Positions 45,801 through 53,699 of a stretch of 64,000 nucleotides of DNA are shown here, piece after piece. Below the pieces are notes generated by a model that worked only from the letters and a program-made list of their open reading frames with translations, was not told the origin of the DNA and ran no database searches. Positions within the stretch are counted from its first letter, which is position 1. Each line of letters opens with the position of its first letter. This DNA is from a virus, in IMG/VR virus record IMGVR_UViG_3300025617_000018, positions 1 to 64,000 of that record. One strand, written 5' to 3'. The position numbers and the translations under genes are program-made.

Positions 45801-48800
45801 CGTTTACTTCGTCTACAGTAATAGTTACATCATTAGTAGAAGTCACGCCGCCGACATCGGCTCCATCAACTGTTATTACGTCTCCTGCTAGATATCCTGT
45901 ACCAGCTGCTGTTATAGTGGCAATATATCCATTATTTCTTGTTTTTTCTATGTTAAATGTTGCATTTGCTCCTGCTACAGAATTGTCTGTATAAGGAACT
46001 TCAAAGTGTCCGTCTATAATAGCACTGGTCATTAACTGTAAGTTTGATATTTCAAATCTACCAGTTGAAGGCGTTGGAGTATCGTTTTCAAATACAAAAT
46101 CAATCTCCATGTTATTTTGTGGAGTGTACTGTAGATCATAGACATATAAAAACTGTTGCTTTAATGTCTGGTTTGTGTAGCTAATAGTGTTTACTGTGCT
46201 AGGAGCACCTAAGTTAGTACTATCATTATAGATGATATCGTCTACAGTATTAAAGTTTGTTATCGCTTCACTTGAACTGGTAACATTGTGAACATAAACA
46301 CGTTTACCAACTGCTTCGTGAGTAATGGTAGCAGTAACAGTTTCTGCACCTATTGTTTGTGTAAGAGTATCGCCTTCTTGTAGAGTTTGTACAGTTGAAA
46401 AATCTAAGTAAGTCTGTATGCTTACTGTTTTACCTGGTTGCACTAAGTCATCTCTCAGTGTAATACCATCTGGAATTTCGTTAGGATCAGCACCTTCAGC
46501 AACAAGACCGTATTCACCGTTTGCATTAGAACCATTTAGAGATCTAATCTGTCCACCATTGTTTGCATAAAATGCAGTCCAACAGTAATAAGTGAACATA
46601 CTAACCATTTCACTTAAACCGCCGTTTGTAACAACTAGGCCATAACCCATATCATTGATCTGAGTAAAGTCGTTACCCAACATTGAACGGTTACCTGCAG
46701 ATTGTACAGTAATAGGAATAGGATTTCCATTGCTTGCAAGATCTAAGTTAACACCTGTTGGAGCAGCACTTGTAGTACCGGACCAACCGTTGCCTTCATT
46801 ACTTGTTCTATCTAATAGTAATATTGCGTCACCAAAGTTTTTACGCCAAAAACGTACTTCGTTGACTTGGAAACGCTTGCCGTCTATGTAGAAAGGACAA
46901 GGTGTTTGTGGACGCTTTCTAAATAGTCCGCCGCCTCTGACTTTGACTTCGAATGCACTGGTGATCTCGTAAACTTCCATAGGGATGTTTGCAGAGAATG
47001 CATCAACAAACATTCCTCCACGGAATGCTTGTCTGTTAAGACTCTTTGAAAAACTTGATCCTACTTGAATGTACGGAGACTTAGTTAAGATTTGCCCATC
47101 TGGATCTAACACACATAAGAATCCTCCGTGTCCTTGTACAGTGACATCAGAAATTCTAGTTGCATCATTCATTAAGAACACATCAACTTCGTCGTTCCGC
47201 TTAGGCGGGTTGTATGCTACATTAAATGCAAAACTAATACAGTCAATTAGTCCTTCTAACGAAGCTTGAGCACCCGATTCGGCAGTATAGTCAGTATCAA
47301 TGTATTGATCAACAGCACCTAACTGTGAAGGAAATGCTGTATTAGTTAATACTGAGCTAGAAATAATTGAAATATATTCTATAGCTGCTTGTGTTTCATT
47401 TTCTTGTCCTAAAACTGCACCTGTGTAATATGCACCTTGATTGGTTAAAGAATTGATTCGTCCGCCATTTTTAAGATCAAGAACTAAACCGTCTACGATT
47501 AAGCCAGTGTCTCTGCGACATTTAGATTGATTATAGTCTAAGCTAGGATATGTTGCATTAACATATTGTATAACTTCTTCTACAATAAAGTCTTTGTTTC
47601 TTCTTAGTAATTCTGCAGCTTCAGTGTAACCGCCTGGATTGTTTGCACCAAACGATGATAAGTTTAATTCTGAATCCGGATCTAGTAGATAATGATATCC
47701 AAAGTAACCGTCTAATTCGCTTGTTAGTGGGTTAATATATTCTGTGCCACTAGCAGGAAGGTTAATATCCGGAACGCCCGTAACACTAGAACTGTCACCA
47801 GTAAGTCCGTCAAACTCTTTGTCACGATAAAAATATGTATTTGCATATCGACTCTGTGATACACGATTTGCAGGACGAATAATAGTACGTCTAAAGTCAT
47901 CACCAACAATACTAACATTATCAGCAACTTTAATAGGATAATCTTCGTAGTAAACACCTGCTTCGACACACAATGTTATCTGGATATCTTTAACAAAGTT
48001 ACCAAATTCAATTTCTTCATCTAACACAAACTCTTTTGGTTCAAGTAGGATTACTTGAAGTATATCTGTATCGTCAGGTGTCCCGCCGTCAATTTCTGCG
48101 GTATAAGAAACAATTTTTGCAAGAGCGCCTGATTTTTTACCTCTAATAACTTTACCAGGACGTAAATCTTCATTACTTGGATTTCCTTGATCCACGTAAC
48201 CGACAGCGCCGTTGTTAAGTGCAATCTCGTACGTTTCACCGTCGACAATCTGTTCCGCATCTAACGGACCGTCTGCTATCACGTCAAGCACTGTTTGAAT
48301 TTTATCTTCTATAGAATTGATACTGGTTTGATCTATGCTAGGAATGCCAAGGTCTGCAAGTGTCGTTCTATCATAATCAGTTTGTAAAGGAGTATAAGGT
48401 AGTTCTTTTAAGATAATATCAAACAGAGAGCTAATATATCCTATACCGTCTAGTGTTTCTGTTAACTGTGTCTTGATAGCAATCTGAGCACTAGGACTAG
48501 CATAATATCTTAAGCCTGCATATCTTGAAAGATAGTTTGCATTGTCGCCGGTTAATGTGTCAAATACAGCAGAATCAACAATAAGACCAACATCTCTATA
48601 ACAAAGATCTTGATTGTAGTTTAAATCAGGATATGTTTGATTAATATAGGCAATAACTTCTTCTTGAATAAATGTTCTGTTAGCTTCTATGACTTCTCTT
48701 ACATCTGCCCGACCTACGGGGATATTAGTAAATCCTACTTGTTGTGTCTTTGCATCTTCTAAACTATCACTATGAGTAATAGTTTGCATGTATGGACCCG

Positions 48801-49989
48801 GTTCAATAGGTGCAGCAATTACTAGTTCTTCTGCTTTTTGTGCGGCAGCATTAACTGTTCTATATGCAAATCTTTCACTTCTGCCTTCTTTACCTGCAGG
48901 TGTTAATGTTTGTGCATCATCGCCTTGATTGTTTACATATAGATTAATTATACTAGTAAACGATGATTGGTCAACATATAATTTTGAAGCGGCTTGTAAA
49001 TCGTCCGATCCGTTTGGAGTTCCTAATCCTGTTAAATCACCTGGATGATCATGCAAGTTTAAGGCGCCAGTCATGGTATCACCTTCGCGACGTACAACAC
49101 TCTTACGTGGAAGTGCTTCGTTGTCTAACCAAAAACCTTCTAAACTGCTGTCATAACTAGCGTCTACAAGTGTTTGTGTTCCAGTGCCGCCGCTAGCATC
49201 TATTTCGTTTGTGCCATTTACTGCATCGTCAGCAGTAGGGTGTAATGTTACATTTTCTGTGTCTACTACTCTAATATAATAAGTTGTGTCAGATGTTAAG
49301 TTAGTTGCATCTGTGCCAGTGCTTGAATAAATATAAGGAGCACCTGTGCTGGATTGATTTAATCCGTGTGTTCCCACGGTTACATCACCCTGATCATAAC
49401 CACTGATAGTAAATGTATATTCAGTAGCATTAATAGGCTCGTCTCGTAGATTGGCTGTCTTGCCCTTGCTTCCACGAGGAAGATAATTTTTGTCAATGTA
49501 TTTTTTATCTGGAACAAGATCGTCTATAGTAGCATCTGACAGATTATATTTTGCATTAAAAGCTGCTGCGGCTTCGTCGCTGATGTCTACATTACCTATA
49601 GCTTTTCCGTTAGCGTTAAGAGCTACTTTTAGTGTAGGAGCTTCGTCATCAAATAGTTCGGTAAATCTTGTTCTAATGATTAATTTGTCTGGATCAGTAA
49701 CTGCATCAAATAATAGAGTATCTGCTGCTCCTCCGCCTAATGCTGAATCACTGGCAAGTTCGACTAGGTTAAGTCCATCTTCACTTTGCGCAACAATAGG
49801 TATTTGTCCTGCACGATCTTCGTAGCTATCTGGAGTATCGCCTAAGGCATTAAACCCAATTGTTTCGCCTTGTCCAAAGATTGCATACAGTTCTTTAAAA
49901 TTTGAATTGGATTTTCTAAAAGATTCTCTTAGACTGTCACCGGTTCCGTCATTGCCTTCTACACCGATGTCAATAATTTCTCTTGCCAT
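42844..49989 (-). CDS. Giant tail-fibre/adhesin protein (2381 aa)
   Basis: The largest gene in the window, 2381 aa. It starts with the anchor motif (IDIGVEGNDGTGDSLRESF, residues 5-23), followed by a mixed region and a beta-helix-like core (about 640-1180) flanked by two Cys-x-RD modules. Long stretches of Ig-like and jelly-roll-type beta repeats continue to about 2200. The C-terminal 180 residues (DLAEKYLADQEYESGTVL to VVEVVVGRV) resemble trimerising C-terminal domains of phage fibres, some of which self-cleave; no cleavage residues can be assigned. It heads the fibre block, so it is likely the longest or first-assembled component. Confidence 0.8.
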   Translation of the reverse strand: MAREIIDIGVEGNDGTGDSLRESFRKSNSNFKELYAIFGQGETIGFNALGDTPDSYEDRAGQIPIVAQSEDGLNLVELASDSALGGGAADTLLFDAVTDPDKLIIRTRFTELFDDEAPTLKVALNANGKAIGNVDISDEAAAAFNAKYNLSDATIDDLVPDKKYIDKNYLPRGSKGKTANLRDEPINATEYTFTISGYDQGDVTVGTHGLNQSSTGAPYIYSSTGTDATNLTSDTTYYIRVVDTENVTLHPTADDAVNGTNEIDASGGTGTQTLVDASYDSSLEGFWLDNEALPRKSVVRREGDTMTGALNLHDHPGDLTGLGTPNGSDDLQAASKLYVDQSSFTSIINLYVNNQGDDAQTLTPAGKEGRSERFAYRTVNAAAQKAEELVIAAPIEPGPYMQTITHSDSLEDAKTQQVGFTNIPVGRADVREVIEANRTFIQEEVIAYINQTYPDLNYNQDLCYRDVGLIVDSAVFDTLTGDNANYLSRYAGLRYYASPSAQIAIKTQLTETLDGIGYISSLFDIILKELPYTPLQTDYDRTTLADLGIPSIDQTSINSIEDKIQTVLDVIADGPLDAEQIVDGETYEIALNNGAVGYVDQGNPSNEDLRPGKVIRGKKSGALAKIVSYTAEIDGGTPDDTDILQVILLEPKEFVLDEEIEFGNFVKDIQITLCVEAGVYYEDYPIKVADNVSIVGDDFRRTIIRPANRVSQSRYANTYFYRDKEFDGLTGDSSSVTGVPDINLPASGTEYINPLTSELDGYFGYHYLLDPDSELNLSSFGANNPGGYTEAAELLRRNKDFIVEEVIQYVNATYPSLDYNQSKCRRDTGLIVDGLVLDLKNGGRINSLTNQGAYYTGAVLGQENETQAAIEYISIISSSVLTNTAFPSQLGAVDQYIDTDYTAESGAQASLEGLIDCISFAFNVAYNPPKRNDEVDVFLMNDATRISDVTVQGHGGFLCVLDPDGQILTKSPYIQVGSSFSKSLNRQAFRGGMFVDAFSANIPMEVYEITSAFEVKVRGGGLFRKRPQTPCPFYIDGKRFQVNEVRFWRKNFGDAILLLDRTSNEGNGWSGTTSAAPTGVNLDLASNGNPIPITVQSAGNRSMLGNDFTQINDMGYGLVVTNGGLSEMVSMFTYYCWTAFYANNGGQIRSLNGSNANGEYGLVAEGADPNEIPDGITLRDDLVQPGKTVSIQTYLDFSTVQTLQEGDTLTQTIGAETVTATITHEAVGKRVYVHNVTSSSEAITNFNTVDDIIYNDSTNLGAPSTVNTISYTNQTLKQQFLYVYDLQYTPQNNMEIDFVFENDTPTPSTGRFEISNLQLMTSAIIDGHFEVPYTDNSVAGANATFNIEKTRNNGYIATITAAGTGYLAGDVITVDGADVGGVTSTNDVTITVDEVNATTGAITAVSVSGTVLPNVATPFYSGKIYKLNFSTGTAGFNDGGLDAAVDPDTPVNIRFAKSFVITDIADRDNLTIRPSTALVFEGDDEDITYRTIAFAVTEGIGGALPQTETLLTIDSTFDFVRLTVKPEEAVNNTYPGNGTTMGATVGDDIIAIEKLEEQAEIDRINAGDMIFTWAGKTHIVDNYTDRGTFATVEISDLAGGNIDINNAALGLARSVIVGDQVQTLRVGLQGGELGTVTIRISTCRATGHDFLDIGSGSFNQTNYPNVLLGAGREPNQENEVQERLKGRVFYVSTDQDGFFRVGRFFTVDQGTGTVSFAASIALSNLDGIGFKRGVVIAEFSTDSAMTNNAIDTVPTQSAVRQYVNRRLGWDHDGVSVPNRIGPGALAASGEIPMTGNLNAGTKTVTNLAAPANGSDAATKSYVDTAIGNNDSIAALRDTEINGYAEGQFLISTAKKRIFIDGDTVGGTGVFAVGQNFTGSSTGATGTIVDVEVTTDNISGNVNIITYTANSGDITTADDIVVTSGPTGDVILGPYDEWANTDFNTQNSQVEFTVTRDENGTDFRANIKNDSVLNEDVNSNAEIAQSKLAMTKADTFDEDDATTGWSGTQAKTQADLGLAKFSDENFETTDGFVRIKDNGIVFAELQDIATNKVIGRVSSGTGDPEAINVTQASGADSILRTRNDGGIQVTNLILGADSSYKVMEISGTTLQIKTPGQATVLTAVGTTSAKINVTIPDNLIIGNGSATESILQLGSSLAGESRLSSDWIYTSFIEAADEKGAASTGLAIGAASGSANAGEIAVVVAGTTTSVTPFIFSDTGVVPDQNATYNIGEGGQNPLRYNTVYAQVFDGVATNARYADLAEKYLADQEYESGTVLIFGGQAEVTHCATKDDRRVAGVVSTNPAHLMNADLEGLTVDVALQGRVPCKVIGKVEKGDILVTSAYPGYAIVNNDPKVGTVIGKAVANKDDVEKGVVEVVVGRV

Positions 49990-50059
49990 TATGCCACTCC
50001 ATGAAATAACATTACAGTGTATTTAGCGATATTTTTATAATCTTAATGTAAATAACTAT

Positions 50060-50347
50060 ATGTTAGTAGAAGAGATTAGAGTAAAGAATTCTTACACACG
50101 AGAGTCAAAACTAGGCAAAGAACATGTATACACTAGATTTAAAACTGTGTTAAGATTTATCTGCGACTGCTGTGAAAAGGAGTTTTTTAGAGACAGAGGA
50201 AATATGGATCCTAATAGGATTAACAACAACTACTATCATGTATGCGGTAACTGTGATGCTAAACGATTTGCACAAGAAAAGGGTGTAGATAAACGGAGAA
50301 TATGGAATATCGGTGTGAATACTGATATTCCTATTAATAAACTCTAA
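50060..50347 (+). CDS. Small Cys-rich zinc-finger-like protein, rightward
   Basis: A 95-aa basic protein with CDCCEKEF (residues about 35-42) and HVCGNCD (about 60-66), two Cys pairs that could hold one zinc in a treble-clef or ribbon fold. It may be an HNH-type remnant or a DNA-binding regulator; no catalytic His pair is visible. It is one of two rightward genes, starting 70 bases from the divergent giant fibre gene and converging with uvsE with a three-base overlap of stops. Confidence 0.65.
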   Translation: MLVEEIRVKNSYTRESKLGKEHVYTRFKTVLRFICDCCEKEFFRDRGNMDPNRINNNYYHVCGNCDAKRFAQEKGVDKRRIWNIGVNTDIPINKL

Positions 50348-51384
50348 CTAGCTAAAAGTAATGAGTCTTTGTTTACGTAGTCTTCCCAAAGTTTAATACT
50401 AGCAAGGTTTTTTGCCTTGCTCTCCGCCATTATATCTGCGTGGTCTAAAAATTGAATGGCCCATTCATTACATGCATTATTCCAATAATAATCACTGTGA
50501 GCACGAAGTTTACCTTTCTTAAATCCTGCGTCTAAAAGTTCTTCCATTACAGGTTTAACATCTGGATTCCAACCATGCATGTATCCTTCTGTGCTTACAC
50601 TATAATGAATAACAGGACGCTCTCCGCGCCAAGAATCTACTATGCGCTTAAATCTATCGTCGGTTGGTAGAATGTATTCACCTTCACGGACCCAGTGATG
50701 GTGCACATCCAATACAAGTGCAAGATCGTTGGCGAGCTCAAGGCTTGCGTCGATGCCCCACGAGACTTCGTCGTTTTCGATTGTGATGGTGTTTCTTGCT
50801 TCGGGGCTGAGTCGCTTGAGGGCTTCTTTGATACCTTGCGGCCCTTTTCTACCCGATATGTGTACATTGCACTTAAAGTCTTGGAAGGTTCTACCGTAGC
50901 CCATCCACCTGGCCATATCAGCATGATACTCGAACTCCTCTATACTTCTATTTACTATATCGGGAGTTTCACTAGCAAGTACAGTAAACTGCCCAGGGTG
51001 AAAAGATAAACGGACGTCATTATCGCGAGCAAGATCCCCAACCCTTGCAAACGCTCGTTCGCAATAGTCGCGCACGTCGAGACGCCGCCAAAAGTAGCTC
51101 CAACTGCGTTCAGTATAAACAGGAAGACAATCACTGCCCAACCTGACCATTCTAAGCCCATCGGGCAATCCTCCTACATATTTTACAAGATTGTAATAAC
51201 TTTGAATGTTGTGTTCCATGATGTCCCATAGACGCTGTTCTGCATCTTCGCGAGTTTGACGATTAAGCCAAGCCACTGTGGTACTGCGAGTGTTAAGGGG
51301 ACGCTGAATTTCTTCAAGTAGTTTTTTCTTCTGCGTTTGATCTGAATGCATGTACTTGCATGCGAAGCCTATACGTTTTTTCAT
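50344..51384 (-). CDS. uvsE: UV damage endonuclease UvsE/UVDE
   Basis: A 346-aa UVDE-family TIM-barrel endonuclease. Recognisable segments are RLGSDCLPVY, LSFHPGQFTVL (metal His), CNVHISGRKG, ITIENDE, LVLDVHHHW and KLRAHSDYYW, which carry the His/Glu/Asp metal ligands. It nicks 5' to UV photoproducts and starts alternative excision repair; marine surface phages gain UV tolerance. The upstream frame opens at 51486, but the ATG at 51384 begins the conserved KKRIGFACKY and lies exactly six bases after a TATAAT box, which suggests a leaderless mRNA. Confidence 0.92.
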   Translation of the reverse strand: MKKRIGFACKYMHSDQTQKKKLLEEIQRPLNTRSTTVAWLNRQTREDAEQRLWDIMEHNIQSYYNLVKYVGGLPDGLRMVRLGSDCLPVYTERSWSYFWRRLDVRDYCERAFARVGDLARDNDVRLSFHPGQFTVLASETPDIVNRSIEEFEYHADMARWMGYGRTFQDFKCNVHISGRKGPQGIKEALKRLSPEARNTITIENDEVSWGIDASLELANDLALVLDVHHHWVREGEYILPTDDRFKRIVDSWRGERPVIHYSVSTEGYMHGWNPDVKPVMEELLDAGFKKGKLRAHSDYYWNNACNEWAIQFLDHADIMAESKAKNLASIKLWEDYVNKDSLLLAS

Positions 51385-51390
51385 AATTAT

Positions 51391-51419
51391 ATTATATTGC
51401 CTGTGTTGTTGTTTGTCAA
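51391..51419 (-). promoter_or_regulatory. Sigma70-type promoter for uvsE, leaderless geometry
   Basis: TTGACA (51414-51419), 17-base spacer, TATAAT (51391-51396) on the minus strand, all consensus. Six bases separate the -10 box from the ATG at 51384, so the expected +1 is the A of ATG. The -35 box overlaps the stop of the glycosyltransferase gene. Confidence 0.88.
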
Positions 51420-52114
51420 TACCAATGTTGTTTGCACCAGGTGTCGATACAGTTATGAGGATTAGGATCACCGTGAAATACAGCAATACTAGTATCGTTT
51501 AAAACTTTAGGCTCACCAGATTCTGCAAAATTTCTACCGTCTTTGTTTCTAATCATTTGCGGTTTGCCACGCATTTCCCATTTATAACTTTGTATCCATT
51601 CGTCGGGCCAAAATACCCAGTCTTTTCTTACCTGATTAAAAATCCAATCCTGATCACCATGAAATCTTCTGCTGTAGTGTTCAGGATTTTCAATAAACGT
51701 AGAAAAAACGTGCTCTTGTTGACCTTGATTTAATCTAAATACACTGGAGTTCATTTTATTCCAGTTATTATTTGCAAATCTATTAAAGTCACGTATAATA
51801 CAAAACTTGTCAGGAGCATAGGTAAACAGATTGTCTATGTTTCTAAATACAATAACATCTAAATCTAAAAACAATCGTACACCTGGCTCTAGCAATTTTG
51901 GATCAAAGAAGAATGGCTTGTACCACCACCCTTTTACGTTAGAATTTGGCAACGGCTCAATGCGGATATTAGGATCTATGCCTTTAGGATCTTCTGTAAA
52001 ACACACAAACTCGTGATCCACAGTAAGATTCCGCTGCACCATGTTATATAAGATATTAACATAATCAGCGGAATACTTAGTACCGTGTTTTAAACAAACA
52101 ACGTAGTTTTTCAT
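51416..52114 (-). CDS. GT8-like glycosyltransferase
   Basis: A 232-aa GT-A-fold glycosyltransferase-like protein. The DxD-type metal/nucleotide-sugar motif is LFLDLDVIVF (D84, D86), preceded by WWYKPFFF, and HGDxxPH near the C-terminus resembles the GT8 His motif. It would transfer a sugar from a nucleotide-sugar to an unknown acceptor: phage DNA, a virion protein or host envelope. It is coupled to the QueD-like gene by ATGA. Confidence 0.78.
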   Translation of the reverse strand: MKNYVVCLKHGTKYSADYVNILYNMVQRNLTVDHEFVCFTEDPKGIDPNIRIEPLPNSNVKGWWYKPFFFDPKLLEPGVRLFLDLDVIVFRNIDNLFTYAPDKFCIIRDFNRFANNNWNKMNSSVFRLNQGQQEHVFSTFIENPEHYSRRFHGDQDWIFNQVRKDWVFWPDEWIQSYKWEMRGKPQMIRNKDGRNFAESGEPKVLNDTSIAVFHGDPNPHNCIDTWCKQHWY

Positions 52115-52698
52115 CTACCGTTTAATCTTTCAATAGCCGCCTGCGGTGATTCCCAATGCCAGCGAGGTTTTAATGGAAGTAATTGTAGTTCTGCTTGTTT
52201 ATCTTGTGCAGATGCCCGTGCTGTTGTTTCATCAACTTCTACCATAGCATCATTACGCTCATGCTCATAAACACGAACACGCTCAACATAACAACGGCTT
52301 TTTGTAATATGATAGATAAATGCGTTTACATGTTCCCAAATAAACAGACTACTCATCTCCATGCTTACACCGCTAGGTAGCACACGAAGTGTTCCTAATA
52401 ATCCACCAGTATCTACCATTTCATTTGGAATGTCTGCGATACGTGGATCATCTGCTGGTAACACAGTTACGTGATCAAAATAATATTCTAAGAATTCTTT
52501 AACAGGTTTTAATCCACCAAACGGAACAATCCAACCGTGTTCGTCTACTTCGCCTGCAAATGTAAACTCTACTGAACGATCATAGCCATGTACTTGAGCA
52601 CAATGCCCTGGCGTACCATCTTCATTAGCATCAAAATGTTGTGCGTGTCCGCACGGTAAGTTCTTGTATATTTTAGTTGCTTTAACTTTAATACCCAT
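52111..52698 (-). CDS. QueD/6-pyruvoyl-tetrahydropterin synthase-like protein
   Basis: A 195-aa T-fold protein. A His-containing segment CGHAQHF (about 16-22) is followed by CAQVHGYD (C33, H37), the position of the family's catalytic Cys and zinc-binding HGH, then FGGLK, FDHVTVL and a C-terminal YEHERN acidic residue. The second His of HGH is Tyr here, so zinc binding may be altered. QueD makes the precursor of 7-deazaguanines such as preQ0, used by some phages to modify DNA or queuosine tRNA. No queC/queE partner is in view. GGAGG precedes the ATG. Confidence 0.72.
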   Translation of the reverse strand: MGIKVKATKIYKNLPCGHAQHFDANEDGTPGHCAQVHGYDRSVEFTFAGEVDEHGWIVPFGGLKPVKEFLEYYFDHVTVLPADDPRIADIPNEMVDTGGLLGTLRVLPSGVSMEMSSLFIWEHVNAFIYHITKSRCYVERVRVYEHERNDAMVEVDETTARASAQDKQAELQLLPLKPRWHWESPQAAIERLNGR

Positions 52699-52770
52699 CT
52701 CTTGCCTCCTTGTGAGTAAGTTTGATGCGCAGAATCTTTATAGTGGGGTGAGCATAAGACCACTTTGTAT

Positions 52771-52799
52771 ATACTACACTAACCTATCTATTTTGTCAA
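52771..52799 (-). promoter_or_regulatory. Sigma70-type promoter (TTGACA, 17, TAGTAT)
   Basis: TTGACA (52794-52799) and TAGTAT (52771-52776) on the minus strand with 17 bases between. Predicted +1 is near 52764, giving a leader of about 66 bases before the QueD-like gene. The box overlaps the 3' end of the upstream gene. Confidence 0.7.
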
Positions 52800-53331
52800 G
52801 TGTAACGTTGCTTTCTAACCAACTTTCTGGAATGTTCCAATCTGATTCTTGATAGACAGTAAACTTGTGTTTAGGAAAGTGATTAAAAATTTTACTTATC
52901 TGATAGATCCAATACCTTGGGTCTATTTGGTGATGATTCTCACCGACATAGCCAATAGTGCCTTTATATACATTGTTTACTCGTTTATTAATCCCGTATA
53001 GATCAAATCCTAACAGTTTAACATCAGTGTCTAGTGTGCAGGCTATATAGACAGCATAAGGCCCACTGCCCCAGTTCATAGGTTCGTCTGCTCGTGTTTC
53101 TTGTTTGAAAGGAAGTTCTGGTACTAGATCTGCATTTGTAAAACGCCAATCTGGTCGTGTGTATATAGGACCTGTGTATGTTAGACGTGCTTCTCTAACC
53201 ATTCGACGATCTACACATACTAGATGATCTACGTGATAATCTCTAAATATTGCATTACAGCCTATTTTAATTCCTTCAAGTTTATTAATATCTACCCGAA
53301 GTCGGCTTTCACCATTGCCTATTACCCACAT
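52774..53331 (-). CDS. Conserved phage protein with GNGES N-terminus (185 aa)
   Basis: A 185-aa alpha/beta protein starting MWVIGNGESRLRVDINKL, followed by GCNAIFRDYHVDHLVCVD. The GNGxS start and the alternating pattern recall Rossmann-like DUF115/MptE or sialyltransferase-related proteins, and LLGFDLYG fits a buried strand. I cannot assign a reaction. With the glycosyltransferase next door, a role in glycan or nucleotide-sugar chemistry is plausible. It overlaps the membrane-protein gene upstream by one base. Confidence 0.65.
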   Translation of the reverse strand: MWVIGNGESRLRVDINKLEGIKIGCNAIFRDYHVDHLVCVDRRMVREARLTYTGPIYTRPDWRFTNADLVPELPFKQETRADEPMNWGSGPYAVYIACTLDTDVKLLGFDLYGINKRVNNVYKGTIGYVGENHHQIDPRYWIYQISKIFNHFPKHKFTVYQESDWNIPESWLESNVTLDKIDRLV

Positions 53332-53642
53332 TACTTTAGATTATCTTTGATTTTTGAAAATTCTTCTTTGATACTTTTTAATCTTGCAGCAGTTGCAGTC
53401 ATCATATCTGCAAAATTAAAGATTTTATGAATAGCCCACCACCACCAATATACACTAATAGTAAACAAAACAGTACCACCGACGGTTAACGCCTGATGAT
53501 AAACAGAATCCCATCCGAACATCTCTAAGAAAAACAATCCTGCAAGCACAATGAAAGGGAGAGTCCAGCCAGCATAACTCCACCAGCGAACTTCTTTTTT
53601 TATTTGTTCTGATTTAATTTTGATTTCATCTTCCACAGACAC
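53331..53642 (-). CDS. Two-helix membrane protein (103 aa)
   Basis: A 103-aa protein with charged ends and two hydrophobic segments (about 21-43 and 49-72), the second ending in a VYWWWW tryptophan cluster typical of membrane interfaces. The C-terminal 30 residues form a basic amphipathic helix. A consensus T4 late promoter lies 20 bases upstream. Role unknown; late expression suggests virion morphogenesis or lysis. Confidence 0.68.
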   Translation of the reverse strand: MSVEDEIKIKSEQIKKEVRWWSYAGWTLPFIVLAGLFFLEMFGWDSVYHQALTVGGTVLFTISVYWWWWAIHKIFNFADMMTATAARLKSIKEEFSKIKDNLK

Positions 53643-53662
53643 AGTAGTATCCCCTATGATAA

Positions 53663-53670
53663 TATTTATA
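53663..53670 (-). promoter_or_regulatory. T4 late promoter consensus TATAAATA
   Basis: Exact minus-strand TATAAATA, followed by TTATC, 20 bases upstream of the two-helix membrane protein. It is the only perfect match to the T4 late box noticed in an intergenic gap. Confidence 0.72.
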
Positions 53671-53699
53671 GAGCAAGTTTAAAAAATTATGTATAATGT

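Noticed and set aside
50022-50029. GCTAAATA as a late promoter for the 2381-aa gene
   Set aside because: Two mismatches to TATAAATA and over 30 bases from the start; plausible but too weak to list as a feature.
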